From Anodontia alba (taxonomy: Eukaryota > Mollusca > Bivalvia > Lucinida > Lucinidae), in assembly GCA_964016985.1 (NCBI GenBank), contig OZ024824.1, forward strand, positions 125,648,803-125,712,802: a DNA stretch of 64,000 nt. The letters run 5' to 3'. Of the stretch, positions 31,203 through 41,403 are shown in pieces. The notes beneath the pieces were generated by a model. The model made no database searches and was not told the DNA's origin. It worked only from the letters and a program-made list of their open reading frames with translations. Numbering within the stretch: position 1 is the first letter of the stretch; every line of letters begins with the position of its first letter. A program made the position numbers and the translations under genes.

Positions 31203-31529
31203 GGCATGACAGGTGCTTGTTCCTGGATCTGGATGTTTTGTTGATGCATTTGTGCCTGTCATCTCCAAAGCTAGGATTCTTCATCTAGCTTCCTGAATGT
31301 ATTGGGAATTTATGGTTGTGTTGTTTTTTATTCTGATTAATCATAGAAAGATACTTTATTTTTTTACGTTTTGTTTTAATCAGATATGTTTCTGAATTCT
31401 TTGTTTGGAGTTCTATTTGGATGATTATTAAGGATAACTTGTTCTTTTTGGATATCTAAAAGTGATCTTTCATTAATATCATCCCTGCATTTTAAGGAGT
31501 ACATATGCACTTTCTGTAATAGCCAACTG
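31203..31529. other. No gene seen beyond the second direct repeat
   Basis: Holds the second 105-bp repeat, then AT-rich unique-looking sequence. Confidence 0.45.
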
Positions 31530-31796
31530 TGGGAAGACATTTCAGCAGAATACAGTTTGAAATATTAAAAAGGATTTGTCTTTTGATGCAAATTGTCCAG
31601 GGAGGTAATTTGCATGAAATAACAAATCCTTTATAATATGGCATTTTGAAATATCAAAAAGGATTTGTCAAATTTTGTTACTTGTCCTTAGGAGACAATT
31701 TGCATAAAATGTCAAATCCTATTTCCTGGGAAAAACAAGAAAAATATCATTGATTTGTTGTCTGCTGAATTTGCCCATAGTGTGCTAAGTATTAAA
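31530..31796. repeat. P1 element with duplicated centre
   Basis: Two left-type arms (aaaaaggatttgtc twice, near 31569 and 31659) and two returning arms; ends gtgtgctaagtattaa. Confidence 0.75.
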
Positions 31797-31825
31797 CTAT
31801 CTGTTGTTGTATAGAGGTGGCTGTC

Positions 31826-32039
31826 TTAACACTTGTCATGCTATTGGCAAATTCTGCAGATGACAAACTGATGATATTTTTCTTATTTTTCCTGGAAAAT
31901 AGAATGACATTTTATGCAAATTGTCTCCTAAGGAAGGAGACAATTTGCATGATGTGTCTGATCCTATTTTCTAAGAAAAATAAGAAAAATATTTCAAAAT
32001 GTCATCTGCAGAATTTTTTACCCAGGAGGCGAAGTGTTT
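31826..32039 (-). repeat. P1 element directly joined to a LINE tail
   Basis: ttaacacttgtcatgct to ggaggcgaagtgttta. The right tip ends where the (CAT)n tail begins. Confidence 0.85.
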
Positions 32040-32047
32040 ATCATCAT

Positions 32048-32078
<31 letters not shown>

Positions 32079-32358
32079 AGCATCATCATCGGATTTTTGA
32101 TTAACATGCAGGCACAGGAGCAGCATCCACATCAGTGCCCCCCCCCCCCCACGCCCCCTCTTCCGGGTAGCTGGCTTGCTGCACGCAGGGCAGATCTCAC
32201 ACCAGATCTCCAGCTATGTCTATCATGAGGGTCAATAGCCGAGAGCTTCCACTCTCTGCAGTCCCTCTCTGTCAGCTGCGTCCATGTTATCTTGGGCCTC
32301 CCAGGCCCATGGTTTCCATCAGCCTGTATGTCAAAGGCTGTCTTGACTGCACCATTGG
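32040..32358 (-). pseudogene. LINE 3' end, copy A (5'-truncated)
   Basis: Read on the minus strand, this encodes the last part of a non-LTR retrotransposon ORF2 C-terminus: GPGRPKITWTQL, RDCREWKLSAIDPHDRH, then a stop-side tail and a (GAT)n run (plus-strand cat repeats mixed with cag, 32041-32090). The reverse transcriptase domain is absent. 5' truncation near 32358 is normal for target-primed insertion. Colinear with the copies at 41171, 41409 and 42966. Confidence 0.8.
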
Positions 32359-32469
32359 AGCAAAATGTGGAAGTGTTCAAGATGTTAAATACAATGTATA
32401 AAGTAAAACAGTACTTTGTAAATGTGGAAAGTGATTATTACATGGAGATGAAGGTTACTAAGTGGCATT

Positions 32470-32660
32470 CATTAACTTTTACCACACTCTGTGCTAATTC
32501 AGCAGATCAGAAATTGATGATATTTTTATTATGTTTCCTAGAAAACAGGTTTGACATTTCATGCAAATTGCATGAAATGTCAGACCCATTTTCTTGGAAA
32601 AATAAGAAAAATATTTTAAAATTTCTGCTGAAATTTTTACCCAGGGTGCTAAGCGTTAAT
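32470..32660 (-). repeat. P1 element with minimal loop
   Basis: ttttaccacactctgtgcta to ccagggtgctaagcgttaa. Core reads gacatttcatgcaaattgca then tgaaatgtcaga, so the loop is deleted and the arms overlap. Confidence 0.85.
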
Positions 32661-32802
32661 GGAGGTTCTACTGAATTTCATTCTTAACATCTAACAGTGA
32701 CATTTCATTGCTGTTTTGCACGGATGGATATTAGAGAGGAATATTTGTCTTTCACTGATACTGTATTTGCCATAAATATTCAGACTCTTAATGCTGAAAT
32801 TG

Positions 32803-32945
32803 CTAATCACAACTGCAGCAGATGACTTTTTTTTTATTTTTCAGGGAAAAATAATACTTGGCATTTCATGTGAATTGTTTATTAAAATAAGGCTTGACAT
32901 TTCATGTGGATTGTCTGCCAAGTCTTATTTTCTCTGAAACAATTA
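32803..32945. repeat. P8 element, rearranged
   Basis: gctaatcacaactgcagcag, then two left-type core arms (gcatttcatgtgaattgttt and gacatttcatgtggattgtc) and a short right end. Confidence 0.7.
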
Positions 32946-32977
32946 TTCTGTTAAACATGAAGTAGCTAAGGAGTTAA

Positions 32978-33084
32978 CCCAGCTAGCATTCTACGTAAAT
33001 CTACATCGGGCCGTCATTGGCCCGTCAGCTACCCTGACGGGCTGATGACGGCCCGATATCGATTTACGTAGAATGCTGACTGGG
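32978..33084. repeat. GC-rich ~107-bp palindrome
   Basis: cccagctagcattctacgta and tacgtagaatgctgactggg are the ends. cgggccgtcattggcccgtc and gacgggctgatgacggcccg pair at the centre. Much richer in G+C than the surroundings and unrelated to P1-P10. Confidence 0.88.
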
Positions 33085-33124
33085 AAATTGCCTCCCTTTG
33101 CAAACAGAATGATCAGCGTCTACA

Positions 33125-33249
33125 CTCTTTGCCACTCATCATTCAATTGTCTTTAGACACATCAACAAGAAGTGATATAGGCTTGTTCAAATCTTAGAAT
33201 AAGTAAAGTAAAGAGTTAAGGTGTCCCAGTATTTAGGTAAATACAGTAA
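33125..33249 (+). repeat. P4 element, right part
   Basis: ctctttgccactcatcattc, ttgttcaaatcttagaataa, gttaaggtgtcccagtattt. Confidence 0.7.
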
Positions 33250-33267
33250 ATAAATCATATGATGTTA

Positions 33268-33481
33268 TTAACCCTTGTCATGCTGAATAAATTGAGATGC
33301 CACACCCACTTCTAATTTTCAGCCAATCAAATTACTTGATCCAAGTTGTTGATAAAAATTCAAATACTGAATGGCAAACAGTGCAGATCCAGATCAGTTG
33401 GCTTCTTCAGAAGCCAACTGATCTGGATCTACATTGTTTGCAAAGGCAGGGCATATCCGGGTTCAGCAGGACAAGGGTTAA
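33268..33481 (+). repeat. P2 element, complete
   Basis: ttaacccttgtcatgctgaa to cagcaggacaagggttaa; perfect core. Confidence 0.92.
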
Positions 33482-33552
33482 TCAAGTAATTTTGTATTGG
33501 CTGGCTTACAGGTCAGACCTGTAACTCAGCCAATACAAAAGTACTTGATTTA
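33482..33552. repeat. 71-bp palindrome joined to P2
   Basis: atcaagtaattttgtattgg / ccaatacaaaagtacttgat with centre acaggtcagacctgt. Different from all other families here. Confidence 0.85.
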
Positions 33553-34158
33553 TGACAACTTTATTAATTAATCTTTAAAAAAAACTTGCTTAGGGATGAT
33601 TATCTCAATAAATAAGAATTTTAATGGCAGCTATATGGCCAAGTCCATGTCATGCCTTCCATCCTCTTAATGGAACTGAAATTCGAGTTGAACCGCATAC
33701 CATAGTCCCAATAGCAAACTCAGCCAATATGGAGAAAGTTGGCCAATACAGGAAAAATCAGTCATTTCAGAAAAAACTAGGTCAATACAAAATATATGCC
33801 AATATGACTAGTATAGGCCAAGTTTTTTCATTTTTTTTTTTATTAGCCAAGTTTGTCATTAGGATGATGCAGGCTGATTTGGCCATACAGATAGTATATT
33901 AAGAAAGTTGATTAATAATAGTTCTTATTGTCTGAATATTGAGATATTATGGTAAATCTGAAGAAAGCATAGACTTTCATCTTTTATTCATTTCTCCTCT
34001 TTCTGTTTGTGCAGTTATTGGAAGCATAATATTTATTTCCATCAAGTATCTTACATAAAATTAATTACAAACAAGCTGCAGTTTAGCATAAACAGGGAGG
34101 TAATTGCTACATACATAAACTTTTATTGCTCTTAATTATAAGAAAATTCTTTCCACAG
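33553..34158. other. No supported gene; short gccaata-type repetition
   Basis: Loose repetition of gccaatatgg, gccaatacag, gtcaatacaa and gccaatatga between 33720 and 33830. No gene signals beyond chance frames. Confidence 0.45.
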
Positions 34159-34218
34159 CTGTGTTGGATGCTTATTTAGAATTTGTAGAAAAAGACCCTC
34201 TCAAATCAGAAAAGTTTG
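34159..34218 (+). other. Candidate small coding exon (weak)
   Basis: The acceptor aaaattctttccacag ends at 34158. Read in the phase set by the 18265 exon (G plus CT), the frame gives AVLDAYLEFVEKDPLKSEK and continues to about 34284. The text looks protein-like, unlike nearby frames. However, no good donor follows: gtttgc at 34218 is poor, and a symmetric phase-1 donor is lacking. It may be a cassette exon with a noncanonical donor, a decayed exon, or chance. Confidence 0.22.
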
Positions 34219-34299
34219 CTAGGAGCTATGGCAAAACTAAATTTTTAGCACTCTTTTGGCAAATGAATGTGTTGTCTCTTTCATAATTATTTTGCTGGG

Positions 34300-34385
34300 C
34301 TCCACAGCATAGTTTCTGGCACATCAGACTGCAAATCCAGGGATCGCAAGTTCAAACCCCAGCAGATGATTCAAATGTAATGTCA
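34300..34385 (+). other. tRNA-like SINE head remnant
   Basis: ggctccacagcatagtttct, gactgcaaatccagg and agttcaaacccc resemble the D arm, anticodon arm and B box of a tRNA-derived head. The acceptor stem does not pair, so this is not a functional tRNA. It runs straight into a P8 fragment. Confidence 0.4.
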
Positions 34386-34430
34386 AGAAGCCTTGTTTTC
34401 TTGGAAAAATAAAGAAAAGTTACTCTAATT
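34362..34430. repeat. P8 right-half fragment
   Basis: cagatgattcaaatgtaatg, caagaagccttgttttcttg, then tip-less sequence. Confidence 0.55.
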
Positions 34431-34515
34431 TGTTACAAACTTAAGGGCCTATAAAACAGGAACATCTTCAGAAACTTCCCTACATAGTCTGATAACAGGG
34501 CCTGAACTGTGTGCT

Positions 34516-34721
34516 TTAACCCTTGCCTTGCTGAATAAATTAAGATGCCAAGCCCACTTCCAGCCAATCAGATTACTTGATCCGGGTTTTTGATAGAAAT
34601 TCACATAGTTAATGACAAACAGTGCAGATCCAGATCAGTTGGCTTCTTCAGAAGCCAGCTGATCTGGATCTATACTGTTTGCTAAGACAGGGCATGTCGT
34701 GTTCAGCAAGAAAAGGGTTAA
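34516..34721 (+). repeat. P2 element, complete
   Basis: ttaacccttgccttgctgaa to cagcaagaaaagggttaa; core arms intact with one mismatch. Confidence 0.9.
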
Positions 34722-34982
34722 TCTGCATAAATTCAGCGGAAAAATTGATGACATTTTCTTATTTTTCCAAGAAATTAAGATTGACATTTCATGCAAATTT
34801 TCTCCTAAGGAGTTGACAGTTCAGGCATATTGTCTTCTAAAGATTTGACATTTCAGGCAAATTGTCTCCTGAGGAGACAGTTTAGTTTGCATGTAATGTC
34901 AAATCATATTTTTTGGAAAAAAAAACAAAAAACAAAAACAAAAAAAATCAGCTGAAATATTTACCCAGCATGCAAAGCATTA
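34722..34982 (-). repeat. P1 element with triplicated left arm, between two P2 copies
   Basis: Three successive left-type arms (gacatttcatgcaaattttc, gacagttcaggcatattgtc, gacatttcaggcaaattgtc) and one right arm, then an A-rich stretch. Ends cccagcatgcaaagcattaa. Confidence 0.8.
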
Positions 34983-35192
34983 ATCCTAGTCCTGCTGAAC
35001 CCAGATATACCCTGACTTTACAAACAGTGTAGATCCAGATCGGTTGGCTTCTGAAGAAGCCAACTGATCTGGATCTGCACTGGTTGTCATTAATTATATA
35101 AATTTGTATCAACAACCTGGATAAAAATAATATGATTGCCTGAAAATTAGAAGTAGGCATGGCATCAATTTATTCAGCAGGACAAGGGTTAA
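34980..35192 (-). repeat. P2 element, complete
   Basis: ttaatcctagtcctgctgaa to cagcaggacaagggttaa; one arm mismatch (gatcggttggc). Confidence 0.9.
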
Positions 35193-35427
35193 AATTCATG
35201 GACAATATAGATTATATTGTTGATCAGCAAATAACCTGATCAGTCTCCACAGATAATGTGAAGGCAGATATGTATCTTCAATGTATACTATTTTTTTCAT
35301 GGCATGACTCAAACTGCTGCTGCGATATTTCCTCAAGGTTAGTTCTGCTGGGGCTAAATGTTGTTGCCACTGGCAAATCTATGGTAGCAGACTAGTCATC
35401 AGACTGAAGCCATGTTGAAGTAACATA

Positions 35428-35623
35428 ATCATAGCTCCAGATATAAGGGGCTATCCACATAATATTTTTTTCCCTCTACAAAAACATGTTGTGGATACTC
35501 ATTAGAAGCGCCTTGCTGAGGTACTTCTTATGAGTACCTACAACATATGTTTTCATAGAGAAAGCAGAAAGACATCACTGAGTACTTTTCAGTTGGGAAA
35601 AAGAGTCTTATCTGGAGGCATGC
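35428..35623. repeat. P5 element, complete
   Basis: catagctccagatataaggg to cttatctggaggcatg. Core C arms gatactcattagaagcgcct and gtacttcttatgagtacct. Confidence 0.88.
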
Positions 35624-35660
35624 ACATTGCAATAAATTTGCGACAGCAGAGTGAATAGGT

Positions 35661-37258
35661 TGCAGCAATACATTATTGAATAATTAGTGCAACACATTAT
35701 AGAACAATTACTCCATCACAGTGTAGAACAATAATTATTACTGCAACACATTATAGAAAAATTACTCTATAATGCAATTTATACATTACAGAACAATTAC
35801 TGCAACACATTATAGAACAGTTACTGCAACACATTATAGAACAATTACTGCAACAAATTACAGAACAATTACTGTGACACATTATAGAACAATTACTGCG
35901 ATACATTATAGAACAATTACTGCAACACATAGAACAATTACCGTTACTCATTATAGAACAATTACTGTGACACATTATAGAACAATTATTCAACACATTA
36001 TAAAACAATTACTGCAACACATTATAGAACAATTACTGCAACACATTATAGAATAATTACTGTAATACATTATTGAACAATTACAGCAACACATTATAGA
36101 ATAATTTCTGCAACGCATAACAGAGCACTTTCTTCGATGCATAGAACAGTTACTGTGACACATTATAGAACAGATACTGCAACCCATTATAAAACAGTTA
36201 CTGCAAAGCATTAAAGAACAGTAACTGTGACACATTATAGAACAATTACTGCAACACATTATAGAACAATTACTGCAACACATTATAGAACAATTACTGC
36301 AACACATTATAGAACAATTACTGCAATACATAACAGAGCACTTCTTTGATGCATAGAACAATTACTGTGACACATAAGAGAACAACTGCTGCAACACGTT
36401 ACAGAACAATTACTGCTACACACTACAGAACAGTTACTGCAACACATTATAGGACAATTACTGCAACACATTATAAGACACTTACTGCAACACATTACAG
36501 AACAATTACTGCAACACATAACAGAACAACCACTGCAACACATAGCAGAGCACTTTCTTCGATGCATAGAACATTAACTGTGACACATTATAGAACAACT
36601 TCTACAACACATTATAGAACAATTACTGCAATACACTATAGAACAATTACTGCAACACATTATAGAACAATTACTGCAACACATAACAGAACAATTACTG
36701 CAACATATAACTGAGCACTTTCTTTGATGCAAAGAACAATAACTGCAACACATTATAAAACAGTTTATTCAACACATTATAGAACAATTACTACAACATA
36801 TTATAGAACAATTACTGAAACATATTATAGAACAATTATTGCAACACATAACAGAACACTTTCTTTGATGCATAGAACAATAACTGCAATATGTTACAGA
36901 ACAACTTCTGCGACACATTATAGAACAATTACTGCAACACACTACAGAACAATTACTGCAACACACTACAGAACAATTACTGCAACACATTGTAGGACAA
37001 TTACTGCAACACATTATAGAACAATTTCTGCAATACATAATAGAACACTCTCATTGATGCATAGAACAATTACTACAACACATTATAGAACAATTACTGC
37101 AACACATTATAGAACAGTTTCTGCAACACATAACAGAACACTTTCTTCAATGCATAGAACAATTACTGTAACACATTATAGAACAATTACTGCAACATAT
37201 TATAGAATTATTACTGTTATACATTATAGAACAAATACTGTAACACATTATAGAATAC
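35661..37258 (+). repeat. 24-bp minisatellite, about 65 units
   Basis: Unit aacacattatagaacaatta plus ctgc (24 bp). Because 24 is a multiple of three, long frames stay open on both strands (THYRTITA repeats on plus, CSNCSIMC on minus). A variant with agcactttcttcgatgcata recurs about every 100-220 bp (near 36122, 36337, 36547, 36715, 36856, 37039, 37139), a higher-order pattern. No splice or start context supports a protein. Confidence 0.95.
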
Positions 37259-37860
37259 TGTTGCACCACACTGTGGGAGCACTGCTCAAACACAGAGTGG
37301 GACACTATGGAAGCACTGCTTCAGCACACTATGAAACTATTGTTGCAATTGTCTGTGGACACATTGCTTTAACATATTGGGGAACCTATAATGCAACACA
37401 ACATGGAAACATTGGAATAGCTATTTGAACCATGACTACAACACATTGTGTAAGCACTGCTGTAACACTTTATGGAACCACTTCTACGCACATTGTTGAA
37501 ACACTGCCTCAACACGTTATGGAACCACTGTTACACCACACTGTGGAAACACTGCCACAACATTTTATTGAGCCACTTTTAAACCACATCATGGAAACAC
37601 TACCACAGCACATTATGGAACCACTGTTGCACCAATTGCGGAAACCCTGCCTCAACATCATGGAAACACTGCCTCAATAAATTATAGAGCCACTGTTATA
37701 CTACATTGTGAAACACTGCTACAACACATTATGGGACCAGTGTTGCAACACATTGTATAAACACTGTCACAATGCATAATGGAACCAGTTACACCACATT
37801 GTGGAAACACCACAACAATACATTTGGAACCAATGTTATACATAGTGGAGACACTGGATC
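37259..37860 (+). repeat. Diverged extension of the 24-bp array
   Basis: Longer, drifting units such as cattatggaaccactgttgc and cattgtggaaacactgcc (about 24 or 48 bp). Older and less uniform than the core array, and only on its right side. Confidence 0.85.
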
Positions 37861-37918
37861 TACACTGTTTGCTCCGATGTATCAGTCTGAACAGTTAGCA
37901 TAATTATGGTATTTACAA

Positions 37919-38140
37919 GTTACTGCATTTATCCTAGGTATTGGGACACCTTAACTCCTTACCATACTTGTCCTAAAATTTTAAAAAAGTCTATTTTACT
38001 ACCTATTGGTCTGTCTAAAATCATGCTGGATGGATGGCAAACAGTGTAGACCCTGTTCAGATGCTGCATTCTGCTGCTTGTGGTCTGGATTCACACTGTT
38101 TGCTCTGGCCTGTGTGTCCTAATATTTAGGGTTATTACCG
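37919..38140 (+). repeat. P4 element, complete
   Basis: ttactgcatttatcctaggt opens, core arms acagtgtagaccctgttcag and gtggtctggattcacactg, closes aatatttagggttattaccg. Confidence 0.85.
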
Positions 38141-38551
38141 TATGATTTTCATTTTAGGTAGTGGCTTTGTGAACATTTTCTTGTTCCATTAGCAGTGGTA
38201 CCACTTACCAGCAGGTTTTCCAATAAATTTTATTTTGAATTTCATTTGATGCTTTTTATAGTTCTAAGATCATATTTATAGATGCTTAAGAAATTTTATC
38301 ATCACCTTCTGATTAGATATCTTGGGAACTCAAGGCTGCAGAGGAGCAGTGCACTAGTATGACTATTTTCTTATTTCTCTATGAAATTTTTATTTGGTAT
38401 TCAGCATTGCCTCAATGAAACAGTTTGGTCTACTTAGATAACAGAATATGCAATTTCATGAAGAATTTAAAAAAAAAAAATAGTATTTTAATTTTTAAAC
38501 TGGCTAGTTTAACTTGAGCGCTGCAATTAATATGTTTCCTGGCAGCAGTTT
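38141..38551. other. No gene seen
   Basis: Weak P5-like text (ttatttctctatgaaatt) near 38370; otherwise AT-rich. Confidence 0.45.
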
Positions 38552-38702
38552 TAACACTTTGCATGCTGGGTATAAATTTCAGCAGACAACATTTTGAAAT
38601 ATTTATCCTAGAAAATTGGATTTGATTTCACCCACAACATATGTTTTCTTGGAGAAATAAGAAAACTAACATGTGGATACCACCTCTTATCTGGAGTTAT
38701 GT
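38552..38702. repeat. Chimera: P1 left arm joined to P5 right arm
   Basis: taacactttgcatgctgggt to gaaaattggatttgatttc is P1. From cacccacaacatatgttttc to cttatctggagttatg is P5. No complementary arms remain. Confidence 0.8.
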
Positions 38703-39039
38703 TTGAATTTATCTGACTGAAGGAATGATATTCTGACAGTGTTTGGAAACCTAGGTGTGTTTTGTTGGCTCTAGTTCCTGTTCATAATTTGTTAAGTCTG
38801 TCAGACCCAATGACTGCATGAAACCCATAATTTTGTTTCTGAAATTTTGACGTTTTATGCCATGGAAAATTGCCATAGAACATATATTTGCTAGTTTTTC
38901 ACTTTCCATTAGTCAAGAATCTATCATAATATTGAATGAAAGCCCGTGGAATGGTAAATTTAACAAATTGTTGGTTTGTGGTTAAAATGAGTCAAGAAAA
39001 ATTATTGTTTAAAAACCCCTTTTTCTAAACTTCCACACC
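38703..39039. other. No gene or clear repeat seen
   Basis: Unique-looking AT-rich spacer. Confidence 0.5.
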
Positions 39040-39166
39040 TGGACTGATGTGATGGAATGGCAAACAGTGGAAACCCTGATCAAACTGCTCCTTTAGGCAT
39101 TTCAGTATGATTCTGTGCAGTGTGTGCTCGCATATATTTTCCCAAATATTTGGGCTAAATACTGTA
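39040..39166 (+). repeat. P10/P4 core fragment
   Basis: ggaatggcaaacagtggaaa, ccctgatcaaactgctcctt, then a decayed right arm and a P4-like end. Confidence 0.65.
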
Positions 39167-39445
39167 AGCAGAAGTTTCATATAAATACATGGTGTACCTG
39201 GATCTGTTAATGGTATTTCCACTGCTTGGCCATTAATTAATATACCATTAGCTCATCAGTATTAGCACTGTTTTTAATGGCTTTTTGTAATGATAGGTTG
39301 ATTCTAAGTTGATTTATGGCCACAGATATTGCAGTATGAATTATCACTGAGAGTATTTACTTTGAGTCAATAAATTAATTGTTGTGATACAAACAATCAA
39401 ATCATGTGAATTATTAGTAAAGGGAAATTACACTCAGGGGAGGCA
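39167..39445. other. No gene or clear repeat seen
   Basis: AT-rich spacer. Confidence 0.45.
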
Positions 39446-39459
39446 ACTGTCAAAATAGT

Positions 39460-39640
39460 TTTGCTCCCCTTCTGAAAAGGGGTCTGCTCTAAAAGGAAAA
39501 AATTTGCTCCTAGAGTAGACCCCTTTTCAGAAGGGATGGTATGCAGAATACCCAAACAAAAAGTTACAAAAGTTGTCTCCCCTATAAAAATGACAAAAAG
39601 TTACAAAAGTTGTTCTCCCTTATAAAAATGACAGAAAACC
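39460..39640. repeat. Hairpin plus 44-bp direct duplication
   Basis: cccttctgaaaaggggtctg and agaccccttttcagaaggg face each other. They are followed by two copies of caaaaagttacaaaagttgt with ctccc-tataaaaatgaca. Confidence 0.85.
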
Positions 39641-39654
39641 TACCATGTGTTAGG

Positions 39655-40890
39655 CTTGCTCATGGCTTGGGAGCATCTATCTGACTTGAGTACATCAATC
39701 TGGCTTGAGAACATCTGTCTGGCTTGAGAGCATCTATCTGGCTTGGAACATCTGTCTGGCTTGAGAACATCAAACTGGCTTGGAAGTACAATCTGGCTTG
39801 GGAACATCCATATTGTCTGGGAACATCCATCTGGCTTAAATACATCTATCAGGCTTGGGAACATCTATCTGGCTTGGGAACATCCATCTGGCTTAGGAAA
39901 TTCATATGGCTTGGGAACATAAGTCTAACCCGGGAACATCTGTCTGGCTTGAGAATATCTATCTTGCTTGGGAACGTAACTGGCTTTGAAACGTCCACCT
40001 GGCTTGGGAACATCTATCTGGCTGGGGAACATCCATCTAACTTAGAAGCATCCATCTGGCTTTAGAGCATCCATCTGGCTTGGGAAATCATCTGGCTTGG
40101 GAACATCTATCTGACAAGAATGTCTATCTGACTTGGAACCATCTATGACTTGGGAATATTTATCCTGCTTGGGAACATCCATCTGGCTTGGGAACATCCA
40201 TCTGGCTTGATAGCATCCATCTGGCTTGGGAACATCCATCTGACTTGGGAACTTCTATCTGGCTTGTTAACATCCATCTGACTTGGGAACATCCATCTGG
40301 CTTGGGAACATCTATCTGGCTTAGGAATACCCATCTGGCTTGGGAACTTCTATCTTGCTTGGGAACATGTGTCTGGCTCAGGAACATCCATCTGGCTTGT
40401 TAACATCCATCTGACTTGGGAACATCCATCTGGCTCGGGAACATCTATCTGGCTTGGGAACATCCATCTGGCATGGGAACATCTATCTGGCTTGTTAACA
40501 TCCATCTGACTTGGGAACATCCATCAGGCTTGGGAACATCTATCTGGCTTGGGAACACCCATCTGACTAGGGAAATTCTATCTGGCTTGGGAACATGTAT
40601 CTGGCTTGGGAACATCCATCATGTGTGGGTTCATCTATCTGGCTTGGTCACATCTATTTGGCTTGTCAACATCTATCTGAATTTGGGACATCCATCTGGC
40701 TTGGGAACATCTATCTGATTTGGGAGCATCCATCTGGCTAATGAACATCCTTTTAGCTTGGAAATGTCTGTCTAGCTTGGGAGCATCCATCTGATATTGG
40801 AGCATTTATCTGGCATAGGAACATTCATATGGCTTGGGAGCATCCATCTTTCTGGGGAACAGCCATCTGTCTTTTGTAGCATCCATCAGG
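39655..40890 (+). repeat. 19-bp minisatellite, about 64 units
   Basis: Unit aacatccatctggcttggg (19 bp). Since 19 is not a multiple of three, the translated text repeats every 19 residues, cycling through all frames; stops are rare on both strands. Substitutions increase toward both ends. Confidence 0.95.
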
Positions 40891-40904
40891 TCCCACATGT
40901 ACTC

Positions 40905-40935
40905 TTGTTTTTTTGGGTTTTTTTTTTTTTGCTGG
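40905..40935 (+). repeat. T-rich run
   Basis: Poly-T with a short ggg interruption just past the minisatellite. Confidence 0.7.
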
Positions 40936-41168
40936 ACAGCTAGCTGGTTCTCTTACAGCAAATATAAATTATAATAATCTCTTGCTTTTTCTAAGATAAT
41001 TTTAGCATTCAGAAAGCACTATTTATTTTACTTGGCAGTAGACTATATTATTACTTTCAAATTGTGGAATCTGGAAATACTTGTAGATTCCCTGCCTTTC
41101 ATTCAGTGTTTTCTTGAAGTTGAATGCCAGCAAAAAAACACTTTTCACCATTAAAGCGCCAGTCCCAG

Positions 41169-41170
<2 letters not shown>

Positions 41171-41212
<42 letters not shown>

Positions 41213-41403
41213 GATTTTTTATCGATGCAGGTAAAGGGGCAACATCCACATCAGTGGGCCCCCCTTCCTGCAAGCTGGTGTACTGCACTCATGGCAGTCT
41301 CACACCACATCTCCAAGTATGTCTATCATGAGGGTCGATCGCTGAGAGCATCCATTCTCTGCAGTCCCTCTCTGTCAGCTGCTTCTATGTCATTTTGGGC
41401 CCC
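41171..41403 (-). pseudogene. LINE 3' end, copy B
   Basis: (CAT)n from 41171 to about 41210 (plus strand), then a ~190-bp piece of the ORF2 C-terminal region with frame damage. Shortest of the four copies; ends where the (CAT)n of copy C begins. Confidence 0.75.

Larger units (their letters stand above)
30684..31315 (+). repeat. Pair of ~105-bp direct repeats around two P8 elements
   Basis: 30684-30786 and 31208-31315 both run aggtgcttgttcctgga-like, gtgcctgtcaactc, gagctaggatccttcat, cttcctggatattgggc. They bracket the P8 pair. Confidence 0.75.

Noticed and set aside
31817..32104. His/Gln-rich C-terminus (poly-His, poly-Gln) as a gene product
   Set aside because: The His and Gln runs are the (CAT)n and (CAG)n tail of an antisense LINE end, preceded by a P1 element.
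32990..33075. GC-rich palindrome as a transcription terminator
   Set aside because: Rho-independent terminators do not apply to this genome, and no T run or gene end adjoins it.
34300..34385. tRNA-Cys gene
   Set aside because: The gactgcaaatc anticodon-like arm is present, but the acceptor and T stems do not close and it fuses into a P8 fragment.
35990..36361. Cys-rich minus-strand frame (CSNCSIMC) as a metal-binding protein
   Set aside because: It is the reverse reading of the same 24-bp array; the Cys spacing simply mirrors the DNA period.
35661..37258. CRISPR-like regular repeats
   Set aside because: Units are contiguous without unique spacers, and the setting is a eukaryotic intron; it is a minisatellite.
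36724..37428. 234-codon frame (THYRTITA repeats) as a protein gene
   Set aside because: It comes from a 24-bp tandem repeat whose period is a multiple of three. The opposite strand is equally open, there are no splice or start features, and the frame decays with the array.
39724..40718. Frames of 70-113 codons in the 19-bp array as genes
   Set aside because: They cycle through all frames of a 19-bp repeat on both strands, and stop codons are rare only because the unit lacks them.
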